From positions 1 through 56,427 of the forward strand of contig SAQR01000023.1 in assembly GCA_004020365.1 (NCBI GenBank): 56,427 nucleotides of DNA, in the 5' to 3' direction. The DNA is from Mesorhizobium sp. GTDB taxonomy: Bacteria; Pseudomonadota; Alphaproteobacteria; Rhizobiales; Rhizobiaceae. Below are positions 49,301 to 56,427 of the stretch, in pieces. The notes beneath the pieces are model-generated. The model was not told the DNA's origin. It was given only the letters and a program-made list of their open reading frames with translations, and ran no database searches. The first letter of the stretch is position 1. Each line of letters starts with the position of its first letter. Position numbers and translations under genes: made by a program.

Positions 49301-51436
49301 CAGGAGCGTGGCCTCTTCCAGCCAGGAGACCGCGGTTTTCACCCTCGTGTCGTTGGTGGCGCTGTCGCGCTCGAACTCCTGATCGCGTTCGGCTCGCACG
49401 ACTTCGCCCGGGGTGGCGACCACGGTGCCGGTCTTCTTCGTCCGGTCGTCCAGCCGCCGCAGGGCCTTGAGGATGGCACCGATTTCGTGCCGGGCCAGGC
49501 GCGAGCGCGCCGAAAGCGAAAACTGCCGCTCGACATCCTCAGCGGCGAACAGCAGCACGCAATTGGCATGCGCGCGATCGCGGCCCGCTCGCCCGGCTTC
49601 CTGCAGGTAATTCTCCAATGATCCGGGAATATCGCCATGCACCACCAGCCGGATATCGGGCTTGTCGATTCCCATGCCGAAAGCGTTGGTCGCGGCGATG
49701 ATGCGCAATTCGCCGATGCGGAAGCGTTCCTGAATGTCGCGCTTTTCCTCGGGCGTCAGACCGGCGTGGAACCGTTCCGCCGACAGACCCTGCTGTTTGA
49801 GGAAATCGGCGACGCGTTGCGTCTCGCTGCGGGTGGCACAGTAGACCACCGCACCCGAAGCGCCGTCCTGTGGCAGCATGGCCTCGATCACGTCGAGGAT
49901 ATCGGTCAGCTTGGTGCCGGGCTGCGTCGGCCGGACCTCGAAGCTGAGATTGGTGCGCACCGCGCCGCCGTCCAGCAGCATCAGTTCGCGCTCCAGACGT
50001 GATTGGAAATGGTCGCGGATGTCACGCACCACTTCGGGCTTGGCGGTGGCGGTCAGACAAAGCACCGGGGCAGCAGCTTCATCCCCTGCGGATTCCTTGA
50101 TGAAGCGGCTGATATAGCGGTAGTCGGGCCGAAAATCGTGGCCCCATTTCGACACGCAATGCGCCTCGTCCAGCACCCAGAGTCCGATTTCACGCTGTGC
50201 CAGAACCGAGCGGACCGAGTTGCTGCGCAATTGCTCGGGCGAGATCAGCAACATTGCCGCCTCGCCCATACGCACACGGTCCAGCGCATCCTGCCGCTCG
50301 GGCATCGACAGCATTCCGTTGACGGTGACGGCCGAGGAAATGCCCGCTCGCGCCATGCCCTGCACCTGATCGGCCATCAGCGCGACCAGCGGCGAGATCA
50401 CCACTGTCAGCGCCCCAGTCTTGTCGAATTTCGACAGGGCGGGGATCTGGTAGCAGACCGATTTGCCGGTGCCGGTCGGCAGAATCCCGAGGACGCTCGC
50501 TCCGCGCATCGCCTCATCGACGATTCGCTCCTGCAGGGGGCGGCCCATATCGTCCACCGGCTGCGGGCGGAAGGCATTGAACCCGAACCAGCGCGACAGC
50601 GCGCGGACCGGGTCGTTTTTCTCGCCGCACCAGGCGCAATCCGGGCTTTCGCAATTGGTATCGCGCAGGTGCCGCACGATCAGTGCAGCCTCGCGGAATT
50701 GCGCCCGCACCCAGGGCGGCATGACGGAATCCCCGCCCGCGACCAGGATCCAGGACAAGGCATAGGCCATGGGCCATCCGAGAAACGGGTTCGAGAGGCG
50801 GCTCAGCGTCTGCTCGACCCGCCTCCCGCAGGCACGCCCCGCCAGCAGCCGGGAAATCGCTTCTCTCGCCGCAAGAGGACCCGGCGCAGGAGCTCCCCGA
50901 ACCTCCCGGAACACTGCGTCGAACCCACCTGGGTTTTCCATTCTCGTCGTAAGGAAATGAAAGGCTGCTACGGCATCAGGCTGGTCGGCATTCTGCTGCG
51001 TCAAAGCCGCCAGTTGATTGCGCAGCACCTGAAACACCAGTCGCGCATCCATTTCCGGATCGTTGACGTGGCCCGCTTGCAGGCGCCCGTCATGGTAGTG
51101 CTTGACAAGGTGGTGGTAGGGATTGCGCGGAAATGCGAGCGGATTGAGCCATAGGGTGTCGATCGGCGATCGAAAAATATTCGCGAGACCAGGCCGCAAT
51201 GCGACCAGATGAGGCAAGTCATGTCGAATGATGTTGTGGCCGAGCAGATGCTCGGCCGCGGCTGACTCTGCTTCCAGACGGTCAAGGGCCGCTTCGAGAT
51301 CGCGTTTCTTTGCGAGGATTGAGGGACGAGCGTCATCACGCACCGCCGCAAAAGCGAAAATGGTAGCGGTTGCAGGATCCACTTCCAGATCGACCGAAAC
51401 GCAACGCTCCAAAAAGGGTTGGAAAGGCTCAGTCAT
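46334..51436 (-). CDS. exonuclease-RecQ-UvrD fusion helicase
   Basis: This 1700-residue protein fuses three enzymes. Residues 10-200 look like a DEDD 3'-5' exonuclease: DLE at 16-18, GHNIIRHD at 66-73 and HVNDPEMDAR at 123-132. Residues 250-640 are a RecQ helicase: CxxxxCxxC at 262-270, FGFNAFRPQP, Walker A GTGKS at 322-326, DEAH at 423-426 and TNAFGMGIDKPD...QEAGRAGRD. A winged-helix-like linker region follows. Residues 1090-1570 are a UvrD-type SF1 helicase: GPGSGKTR at 1112-1119, DEYQD at 1233-1237, GDDDQNIY, ENYRSTG, TAHRSKGLEF and YVAMTRARR. The last 100 residues form a separate, possibly HIRAN-like, domain. Cellular role is unknown; DNA repair or phage defence is inferred. Start ATG 51436, or GTG 51454. 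Confidence 0.9.
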   Translation of the reverse strand: MTEPFQPFLERCVSVDLEVDPATATIFAFAAVRDDARPSILAKKRDLEAALDRLEAESAAAEHLLGHNIIRHDLPHLVALRPGLANIFRSPIDTLWLNPLAFPRNPYHHLVKHYHDGRLQAGHVNDPEMDARLVFQVLRNQLAALTQQNADQPDAVAAFHFLTTRMENPGGFDAVFREVRGAPAPGPLAAREAISRLLAGRACGRRVEQTLSRLSNPFLGWPMAYALSWILVAGGDSVMPPWVRAQFREAALIVRHLRDTNCESPDCAWCGEKNDPVRALSRWFGFNAFRPQPVDDMGRPLQERIVDEAMRGASVLGILPTGTGKSVCYQIPALSKFDKTGALTVVISPLVALMADQVQGMARAGISSAVTVNGMLSMPERQDALDRVRMGEAAMLLISPEQLRSNSVRSVLAQREIGLWVLDEAHCVSKWGHDFRPDYRYISRFIKESAGDEAAAPVLCLTATAKPEVVRDIRDHFQSRLERELMLLDGGAVRTNLSFEVRPTQPGTKLTDILDVIEAMLPQDGASGAVVYCATRSETQRVADFLKQQGLSAERFHAGLTPEEKRDIQERFRIGELRIIAATNAFGMGIDKPDIRLVVHGDIPGSLENYLQEAGRAGRDRAHANCVLLFAAEDVERQFSLSARSRLARHEIGAILKALRRLDDRTKKTGTVVATPGEVVRAERDQEFERDSATNDTRVKTAVSWLEEATLLSRDENRVQVFPSSLRIRSLEEVEAILARAVITGTRRKQLLDITRHLMNAPPDQGISTDELAGISGLTGGMLIKAMADLEALGVARNDVAVTVFVHVAVEGHSQQRLGHAARLETALITLMREAAPDAEGAGGIPLHLAETCQALRNQGHSAVRPDIVEKLLRSMGRDGRDQDGGKGNLRLRKASRNTLMVTLQRTWQALEQTASLRQQGAELLLGHLLGKLPNGSRGKDIQVETTMGDLLATLTGDALLRGGGIQDMTKLMDRALLWLHEQEVVTLGKGLTIFRPAMTVHLNPSGGQFTAKDFVPLEEHYAEQTIQTHVMAAYAEKGLAAMDQALRLSEDYFVLERDAFLRRWMPGKGGEIRRQTTGTSWKAIVEALKNPVQQEIVADDREQTSVLVLAGPGSGKTRVLVHRIAYLIRVRREDPRGILVLTYNRHAAAEIRIRLRHLIGDDANAVTISTCHALAMRLVGASFAGSANETTHDFDGIVIEAVRQLNGEGLSKPEAEAQRDTLIQGYRWILVDEYQDIGPEEYALISAVAGRSLDDPDLRLSLFAVGDDDQNIYAFAGASIRFIRQFEADYRARPQFLVENYRSTGHIIAAANAVIAPAADRMKAGHDIAIDRKRSVAPPGGDMAALDPVAQGRVHVLDCRAGDVAQAMAAMDELVRLSRLDPEWNWSRAAIIARDWRRLASVRAYAETLGIPVEMANESLPSIWRLREMQQFIDTLRRDNTRLLAVRDLVDMLNAIPSNRWTDLIAEGIAALAKELANKTMPVPDLVEWFAEWAYDARSDQRALLLLTAHRSKGLEFEDVVILNGGWDKPSKGEDPDAPRRLFYVAMTRARRSLAIIAQGQHPFVQKDEEHVLRRAAPAVADGVALATALYQVPNLKTVDLSWAGRLRPGHPSLAAISAAKVGDPIQIVRDGPLWMIQDKQGQALGRMARSWSPSEGLSFLRGEVGAIVRWRKSDNEEEFRVHLHRDVWEAVLPELVFG

Positions 51437-51946
51437 AAGCAACGCTGTACTCACGGGATGAAACGGTCGGCGATCATGGTCGCGCTCGACGAAAGGTCAA
51501 CGTTCAACTTGAGCCACAAAGACGTTGCCCGACAGCCACCTATCCAGTTCAGTTCAATAACGCGACTCCTAACTGCGCAGGTTATCGACTAATCCTGATT
51601 GTGCCTCACAGAGGGTAATGTGCGCAGCGGCAACCATCCGTGACGCGATATCGGCCAAATGCCGCAATCTGGGGCTATAGCACACGGTGCTTTGATGCCT
51701 GGAGGTGGTCGAGCGGATAGCGGCCGCCTTGCGTCACGGCAAAGCTGGCCGCCGGCGGCTTTCGGTCGTCGAGTTGCGGGAACGGACGCACGCTACGCTC
51801 AAAGCGTGGTCTGACCCTCAGCGGCCGTTCCCGAGACGAAATGGCATCCTGGAGGCAGACGTCACCGAAACGGGATAAAAACCCGCTGCGGCCGTCAGGC
51901 CGCAAAACCGCGACGGTCCGGATGCCTGATGCGCGACGGCGCAGCC
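51437..51946. other. intergenic region, no gene supported
   Basis: These 510 bp separate the helicase gene from the NTF2-like gene. One short minus-strand frame (51675-51905) is Arg/Pro-rich with no recognisable domain or ribosome-binding site, and I do not call it. A hairpin lies near the right end (51887-51904). Confidence 0.4.
51879..51904 (-). terminator. possible terminator of the cyclase/NTF2-like unit
   Basis: TGCGGCC and GGCCGCA form a 7-bp stem with a four-base loop. On the minus strand a GTTTTTAT run begins a few bases later. It lies about 45 bp downstream of the NTF2-like stop codon. The gap between stem and T run weakens the call. Confidence 0.4.
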
Positions 51947-52333
51947 TCAGTTCCAGGTGTGGAGGCAGGCTCTCCAGGATCCATCGTCTTGGCGTCTGAA
52001 GATCGTGACGATAGTTCCCTCATAGTGCTGCGTTTTACCGCCTTCGCCCGAAGCGTTGGCCGACCATTTCCCTGTTGCATAGGCAATGTCGCCGACAGCC
52101 TGCGCATCGATCATCTCGATGCGATGATCCTTCACTCCGGCCGAGATCAATCCATTCCAGAAGTCTTTGATTGCGCTCGTTCCCCTGACGACTGCATGAG
52201 TCGAAGGCAACACGACCGCGTCCTGTGTATACAGTGCAGCTACTGCGTCGGCATTGCCGCTGTTGAAGGCCGAATTCCAGTGATCGTTTGCCCGCTGAAT
52301 TTCGTCGCTGATATTCTCGGTCGATTGTGTCAT
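51947..52333 (-). CDS. NTF2-like (SnoaL/DUF4440-type) protein
   Basis: The 128-residue protein has the NTF2-like plan of small SnoaL/SgcJ-type proteins: an N-terminal helix (ANDHWNSAFNSGNADAVAALY), TQDAVVLPSTHAVVRGTSAI, and the closing strands AYATGKWSA, GTIVTIFRRQDDGSWRACLHTWN. Function is open: a small isomerase, a hydrolase or a ligand-binding protein. AAGGAGG before the ATG at 52333 is strong. It lies 32 bp downstream of the cyclase gene on the same strand, so it is probably cotranscribed. Confidence 0.88.
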   Translation of the reverse strand: MTQSTENISDEIQRANDHWNSAFNSGNADAVAALYTQDAVVLPSTHAVVRGTSAIKDFWNGLISAGVKDHRIEMIDAQAVGDIAYATGKWSANASGEGGKTQHYEGTIVTIFRRQDDGSWRACLHTWN

Positions 52334-52365
52334 GGCGTCCTCCTTGTTGTTTTTCGCCTTCTCAA

Positions 52366-55300
52366 TCAATTCGCGGCCCGAAGGCCTTCAGTTGTTGTGA
52401 GCGTCTGTGCAGCTTGCAGGTCAGGCAATGTCAGGCCCTCGGTAAACCCGGAATAAATCAGTGCGAGCTGCTCGCGCGCACCAGGCGCGGGACAATTGGC
52501 TCGCACGAGGCTCAGCGCGGCACGCAGTTCCCAGAAACGCGCTTGCTGAGCCCGGGCCGTCGCCAGTGCGTCCAAGAGGCGATCCCTCGAACCTCCGGTT
52601 TTGTCTTCGCCAAGTTGCAGCAGTACCTCCCCCTGCAGACGCAGTATCTCGGCCGCAAACCAACGCTCTTTGGTGCGCTCAATCGCTGCTTGCGCTGCTT
52701 CGAGCAGAAGCAGCGCAGCCTCAGGATCGCCGGCTCTGACCTCGATTTGCGCCTGAAGGGCGATGAAATAAGGAACCATGAATTCTGCGCCGGTCGCGCG
52801 CCACTCGGTAATACCTCGTTGGAGTTCGAGACGGCCACGATCGAAATCACCTGCCTCGGCGTTTGTCCAAGCGTTTAGGATTGTGGCGCCGGCAAGCCAG
52901 AAGCGAAATCCGGCTTCGCTGGCAACGCGGGTCAATTCTGCGCACCGCTCCTGGACGCCTTGGTGATCGCCAATGATCTGGCGGATGACGCCGCCGAAGA
53001 AGAGTGGCAGGGCCAGGCTGTTACGATGACCCACACGATTCGCTTCAGCAACCGCCTCATCGTTGGCCGCCAGAGCCTGATCGGGAAACCCAAGCGGCAG
53101 TAATGTGCGGGCGAGATAGTCCAGGCACACGACGCGCGGATCGAAGGCGTAAACAAACGCCGGCGCTCTGTGCGCTCGGGGATCGTAAAGGGCAAGCGCC
53201 TCCTCCAGATGTATCCGGGCGCGGGAGAACTCGCCGGCAGGCAGCGCGCTGACGCCGGCGGCCCGATGAGCAAAGAAGGCGAGCCCGATATCGTCGTTGG
53301 CTTCCGCCAGTTCAAGCAGGCGGTCTGCTGCGCTGCGTGCCTGCGCCAATTCGGCTGCATAGAGGTGGTAAAGGCACAGGCCGTACAGCACCGGAAAGAG
53401 CTGACGCGTCTCGCCCAACTCTTCACAAAGTTCGCGAGCCCGACCGTAGGCCTCCGCCGTTGGAGGTGCGGCGAAGCCATGTGCCGCAACATGCGTGCTG
53501 CCGAGCGCCAGCCGGATTGAAAGTTCTCTGCGCGAACGTTCTTCCGACGGGGGCATCGCCGAAAGCCCGCTTAAGGCGTTGTCGAATCGGGCGAGCGCCT
53601 CCGTCAGGACCGAGCGCGAAAGCGCTCGGCGACCGGCCAGTTCATTGTACTCGACAGCCTTTTCCAAAAGGCCCGCCTGACCAAAGTGGTGGGCAAGCAG
53701 TTCGGGCTCCGTGGCTGCGATTTCGGGGAAGCGCTCCTCGAGAATCAAGGCGATCCGAGCATGCAGCTGCTGACGGCGGCTGTGCAGCAGACTGCTGTAC
53801 GCCGCATCCTGCACGAGTGCATGTTTGAAGGCATAGCTCACTTGACTGTCACTGCCACGGCGGAAAACAAGTCCCGACGTGACCAGCTGGTTCGTTGCGC
53901 GCTCAAGTTCCAGTTCAGGAAGGCCCGTGGCTGCGGCAAGCAGCTCGTGCGTGAACTCGCGCCCGATCACTGCTCCGACCTGCGCCACGTCCCTGATAGA
54001 ATCCAAACGGTCGAGGCGTGCCATCAGCGAGTCGTGGAGCGTCGCCGGGACCGCCAGCGGAGGTAGCGGGCCCGCCAGAACGAGCTCTCCATCGCGCATT
54101 TGAAGCAGGCCTGATTCAAGGACGACCTTGGTCAGTTCTTCGACAAATAGCGGAACGCCCTCGGTCTTGGACAGAATCTGGTCCAGCACTTCGGCCGGCA
54201 ACTGCTTGCCCCCTGTCATCGCCGCAATGATGGAGGCCGCCTGGGCGCGGCTGAGCCGATTGAGCGTCAAAAATGTCGCGTGCGGGAGACCACTCCAGCG
54301 GACTGCGCCTTCCGGTCGCGAAGTTGCAATCAGCAGTACAGGCAGTTGCTGAATCCGGCCTGCGATTTGGTCGAACAGCTCGGCCGACGTCGGATCCAGA
54401 AAATGCGCGTCCTCAAGCAGCATCAGCACTGGCTGGCTGCGGGCAAGAGCCTCTAGTTGCTCGATCAGCAACTCGAACGTGCGCGTCTTCTGTTTTTGCG
54501 CCATAAGATCGACCTTGGGATAGCGCCCCTCAGTCGGGATGGACAGCAATGCGGCGATCAGCGGTATTGCCTCGTTTGGGTACTTGGTCGAACCGGCGAG
54601 AAGTTGCTCGAGACAGTCAAGCTGACGCTCGGGCGGGTCGGTCCGCCTTATGTCCCCGGCTCGCAGTAACTGATCCGTGACAGGATAAAGGGCGGTTTGT
54701 ACGTGATAGGGGGAGCAGTAGTACCGCAGTCGCGTGTGTGCCTCGTCTTTCAAGTGCTGCCGCAGCTCTTGCAGAATACGGGACTTGCCAATGCCGGCCT
54801 CGCCGAACAGCTCGACGACTTGTCCCTCACCGGACGCCGCGAGCCGCCACCGGTCGAGCAGCAAGGCGACATCGTGTTCGCGCCCGGCAAGCGGCGCAGA
54901 TTCGTCTGCATGAAGTGCTTCGAACCGGCTCTCTGCGCGGCCCTCTCCAATCACTTTGAATGCGCTGACGGGCGTGTCGAACCCTGCCAGCTCCTGCGGC
55001 CGAATGCTGGTCACCTCGAACAGGTTTCCGATAAGTCGATAGGTCAGCTCAGAGATGACCACCGTTCCCGGCTCGGCGATGGCCTGGAGCCGCGCGGCAA
55101 GATTGGGGGTCTCTCCCACGACCGCGTTCTCCTGCGCTGACCCGATGCCAATGAGGTCACCTACGACCACCACCCCGGTGGCGATCCCGACACGAACCGA
55201 GAGTTGCTGACCGCCCTTGACGGACAAACCGTTGACGGCGCTCACTACCGCAAGCGCCGCACGGACGGCGCGTTCGGCTTCGTCTTCGTGCGCCTGCGGC

Positions 55301-55785
55301 CAACCGAAATAGGCCAACGCACCGTCGCCCATGAGCTTCGCGACGTGCCCCTCGAAGCGCAGGACTTCGCCTGCCGTGGTATTTTGGAACTGCCTCAGCA
55401 GGTCGCGCATCTCCTCGGGGTCAAGCCGTCTGGCGAGCGCCGTAGAGCCGACGAGATCCACGAACATGACCGTCAGTTGCCGCCGTTCCGCCTCCCGGGG
55501 GCGACCAGGCTCGCCGAACCGCTCGACCGAAGCCGACATTGGAACTGGTGAGGCAGAAGCCGGCTTGGCCGACACTACCTCCGGCTGGCCTTCCATCGCG
55601 GCAATCGCCTCGAGTATTCGCTTGCGGTGGCCAAGCGCGCCAACCCCAATTTCTTTCAGGTCTTCGGCGGTGAGGCGGGGCAGGATTTCGGCATCGATTG
55701 CGTTGTCGTCGAAAACCGGAACATATTGCTCCAGGCCCAAGCTCTTGAGCCAAACTGCAATATTCATTTGGCCCGTCACGGCCAT
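52366..55785 (-). CDS. SAM-domain adenylate/guanylate cyclase with AAA-ATPase and TPR regions
   Basis: The 1139-residue protein has an N-terminal SAM domain (7-64), a class III nucleotidyl cyclase domain (about 100-280) with metal-binding D110 and D154, K150 before MGDG, and N228/R232 in TPNLAARL. Then comes an AAA/STAND-type ATPase with Walker A GEAGIGKS (328-335) and LMLLEDAH, and a long C-terminal helical TPR-like region (about 690-1120). Catalytic residues look intact, so it probably makes cAMP; the ATPase-TPR part may sense a ligand. GGAGG precedes the ATG at 55785. Confidence 0.9.
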   Translation of the reverse strand: MAVTGQMNIAVWLKSLGLEQYVPVFDDNAIDAEILPRLTAEDLKEIGVGALGHRKRILEAIAAMEGQPEVVSAKPASASPVPMSASVERFGEPGRPREAERRQLTVMFVDLVGSTALARRLDPEEMRDLLRQFQNTTAGEVLRFEGHVAKLMGDGALAYFGWPQAHEDEAERAVRAALAVVSAVNGLSVKGGQQLSVRVGIATGVVVVGDLIGIGSAQENAVVGETPNLAARLQAIAEPGTVVISELTYRLIGNLFEVTSIRPQELAGFDTPVSAFKVIGEGRAESRFEALHADESAPLAGREHDVALLLDRWRLAASGEGQVVELFGEAGIGKSRILQELRQHLKDEAHTRLRYYCSPYHVQTALYPVTDQLLRAGDIRRTDPPERQLDCLEQLLAGSTKYPNEAIPLIAALLSIPTEGRYPKVDLMAQKQKTRTFELLIEQLEALARSQPVLMLLEDAHFLDPTSAELFDQIAGRIQQLPVLLIATSRPEGAVRWSGLPHATFLTLNRLSRAQAASIIAAMTGGKQLPAEVLDQILSKTEGVPLFVEELTKVVLESGLLQMRDGELVLAGPLPPLAVPATLHDSLMARLDRLDSIRDVAQVGAVIGREFTHELLAAATGLPELELERATNQLVTSGLVFRRGSDSQVSYAFKHALVQDAAYSSLLHSRRQQLHARIALILEERFPEIAATEPELLAHHFGQAGLLEKAVEYNELAGRRALSRSVLTEALARFDNALSGLSAMPPSEERSRRELSIRLALGSTHVAAHGFAAPPTAEAYGRARELCEELGETRQLFPVLYGLCLYHLYAAELAQARSAADRLLELAEANDDIGLAFFAHRAAGVSALPAGEFSRARIHLEEALALYDPRAHRAPAFVYAFDPRVVCLDYLARTLLPLGFPDQALAANDEAVAEANRVGHRNSLALPLFFGGVIRQIIGDHQGVQERCAELTRVASEAGFRFWLAGATILNAWTNAEAGDFDRGRLELQRGITEWRATGAEFMVPYFIALQAQIEVRAGDPEAALLLLEAAQAAIERTKERWFAAEILRLQGEVLLQLGEDKTGGSRDRLLDALATARAQQARFWELRAALSLVRANCPAPGAREQLALIYSGFTEGLTLPDLQAAQTLTTTEGLRAAN

Positions 55786-55884
55786 CGACGCCTCCTTCGG
55801 CGGGGAACGATTTTATCACAATGACATTGCTCGCCGAAACGGATTTCCTGTTCCCGAGCGGCAGGCGCGCCAGCCAGCCTGAAT

Positions 55885-55912
55885 AAAAAAGGGGCGACGC
55901 AAGCGCCGCCCC
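55885..55912 (-). terminator. intrinsic terminator after the FMN reductase gene
   Basis: On the minus strand GGGGCG and CGCCCC pair around a ten-base loop (55912-55891) and six T residues follow. It lies 27 bp past the stop codon at 55939. Confidence 0.85.
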
Positions 55913-55938
55913 GGGAACACTTGGGACGATGGTGCGGT

Positions 55939-56427
55939 TCAGGCCGCCTTGACTTCTTCGGCCACCGCGTCGGCCTGGCGCGCCGCCTTCAGCACTTTGG
56001 CCCACCAAGCAACGTCGTTGACCAGCGCAGTCGCCGCCTGGTTCAGATGCTCGAGTTCCTCGAGCTTCTTTTCACCTTGCCGGACGGCAAGGAAATCGCC
56101 CCAGGCGATATGGACTGCCGACTTGACCGGCGCCATCTGCAGCTCGACCGCATGCAGCCTCAGTTGCTCGACGGCACGCGCGCCGCCGACGCTGCCGTAG
56201 CCGACGAAACCGGCCGGCTTCTTGTTCCATTCATTGGCGGCGTAGTCGATCGCGTTCTTCAGCACGGCGGTCGGGCCATGGTTGTATTCGGCGGCGGTGA
56301 AGATGAAGCCGTCGAACTCGGCGACCTTCTTCTGCCAGCGCTTGGCCACTTCATTCTGCGACGGCGCCCAGGCGGACGATGCGACCTCGTCGAAAAACGG
56401 CAGCGGGAAGTCGCGCAGGTCGACCAC
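55939..56427 (-). CDS. NADPH-dependent FMN reductase, partial
   Basis: The visible 162 residues are the C-terminal part of a flavodoxin-like NADPH-dependent FMN reductase: VDLRDFPLPFFDE, FDGFIFTAAEYNHGPTAVLKNAIDYAANEWNKKPAGFVGYGSVGGARA. The window ends inside the gene. The N-terminal part with the phosphate-binding GSTR-type loop lies beyond 56427. It probably reduces flavins or quinones. A strong terminator follows its stop codon. Confidence 0.9.
   Translation of the reverse strand: MVDLRDFPLPFFDEVASSAWAPSQNEVAKRWQKKVAEFDGFIFTAAEYNHGPTAVLKNAIDYAANEWNKKPAGFVGYGSVGGARAVEQLRLHAVELQMAPVKSAVHIAWGDFLAVRQGEKKLEELEHLNQAATALVNDVAWWAKVLKAARQADAVAEEVKAA

Noticed and set aside
51675-51905. Small minus-strand gene between the helicase and NTF2-like genes
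   Set aside because: Arg/Pro-rich frame without domain, signal or ribosome-binding site.

Overview
The window looks like chromosomal DNA of a rhizobial alphaproteobacterium, most probably Mesorhizobium or a close relative. This rests on very GC-rich coding sequence, CTTGNN-N17-CTATAT-type promoters, an F1-ATPase inhibitor zeta (DUF1476) gene, a trxB-LysR(LsrB/VtlR)-Lrp neighbourhood with an AbcR-like small RNA, and short palindromic intergenic repeats typical of that genus. The assignment is by recognition; no database search was possible.

Layout. 1-3.7 kb: an 8-bp tandem repeat, promoter, attenuator-like hairpin and carB. 3.7-6.4 kb: an AT-rich, probably acquired pair, an OLD-type ATPase/Toprim nuclease and a stand-alone HsdR_N-like PD-(D/E)xK protein. 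6.5-14.7 kb: small housekeeping and envelope genes (DUF6644/DUF6152 pair, DUF1476, DUF4142, DUF899, LprI, GNAT, lytic transglycosylase, Ogt, cold-shock protein, an orphan antitoxin-like gene, GST). 14.8-20.8 kb: two coupled EAL-domain genes, aspartate aminotransferase, a cupin and an EF-G paralogue. 20.8-25.5 kb: AbcR-like sRNA, isoprenylcysteine methyltransferase-like gene, lsrB/vtlR-type LysR gene, trxB and lrp.

24.8-31.4 kb carries the whole ADP-heptose route for LPS inner core: hldE-gmhA-gmhB on the minus strand, and hldD-waaF-waaC on the plus strand, with a LysE exporter between them. 31.5-38.1 kb: greA, a TPR protein, DUF3775, two extensin-like (probably LAS metallopeptidase) proteins, LssY-C and a CNNM/CBS transporter. 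38.1-45.9 kb is more accessory: methyltransferase, duplicated alpha/beta hydrolases, NmrA-type and SDR oxidoreductases, RidA and two LysR regulators.

46.3-51.4 kb is a single 1700-residue gene joining a DnaQ-like exonuclease region, a RecQ helicase and a UvrD-type helicase. It is the best candidate for an undescribed DNA-processing or defence system. The end holds an NTF2-like gene downstream of a SAM-cyclase-AAA-TPR signalling protein, and a truncated FMN reductase. No tRNA, rRNA, CRISPR array or intact insertion sequence was recognised.
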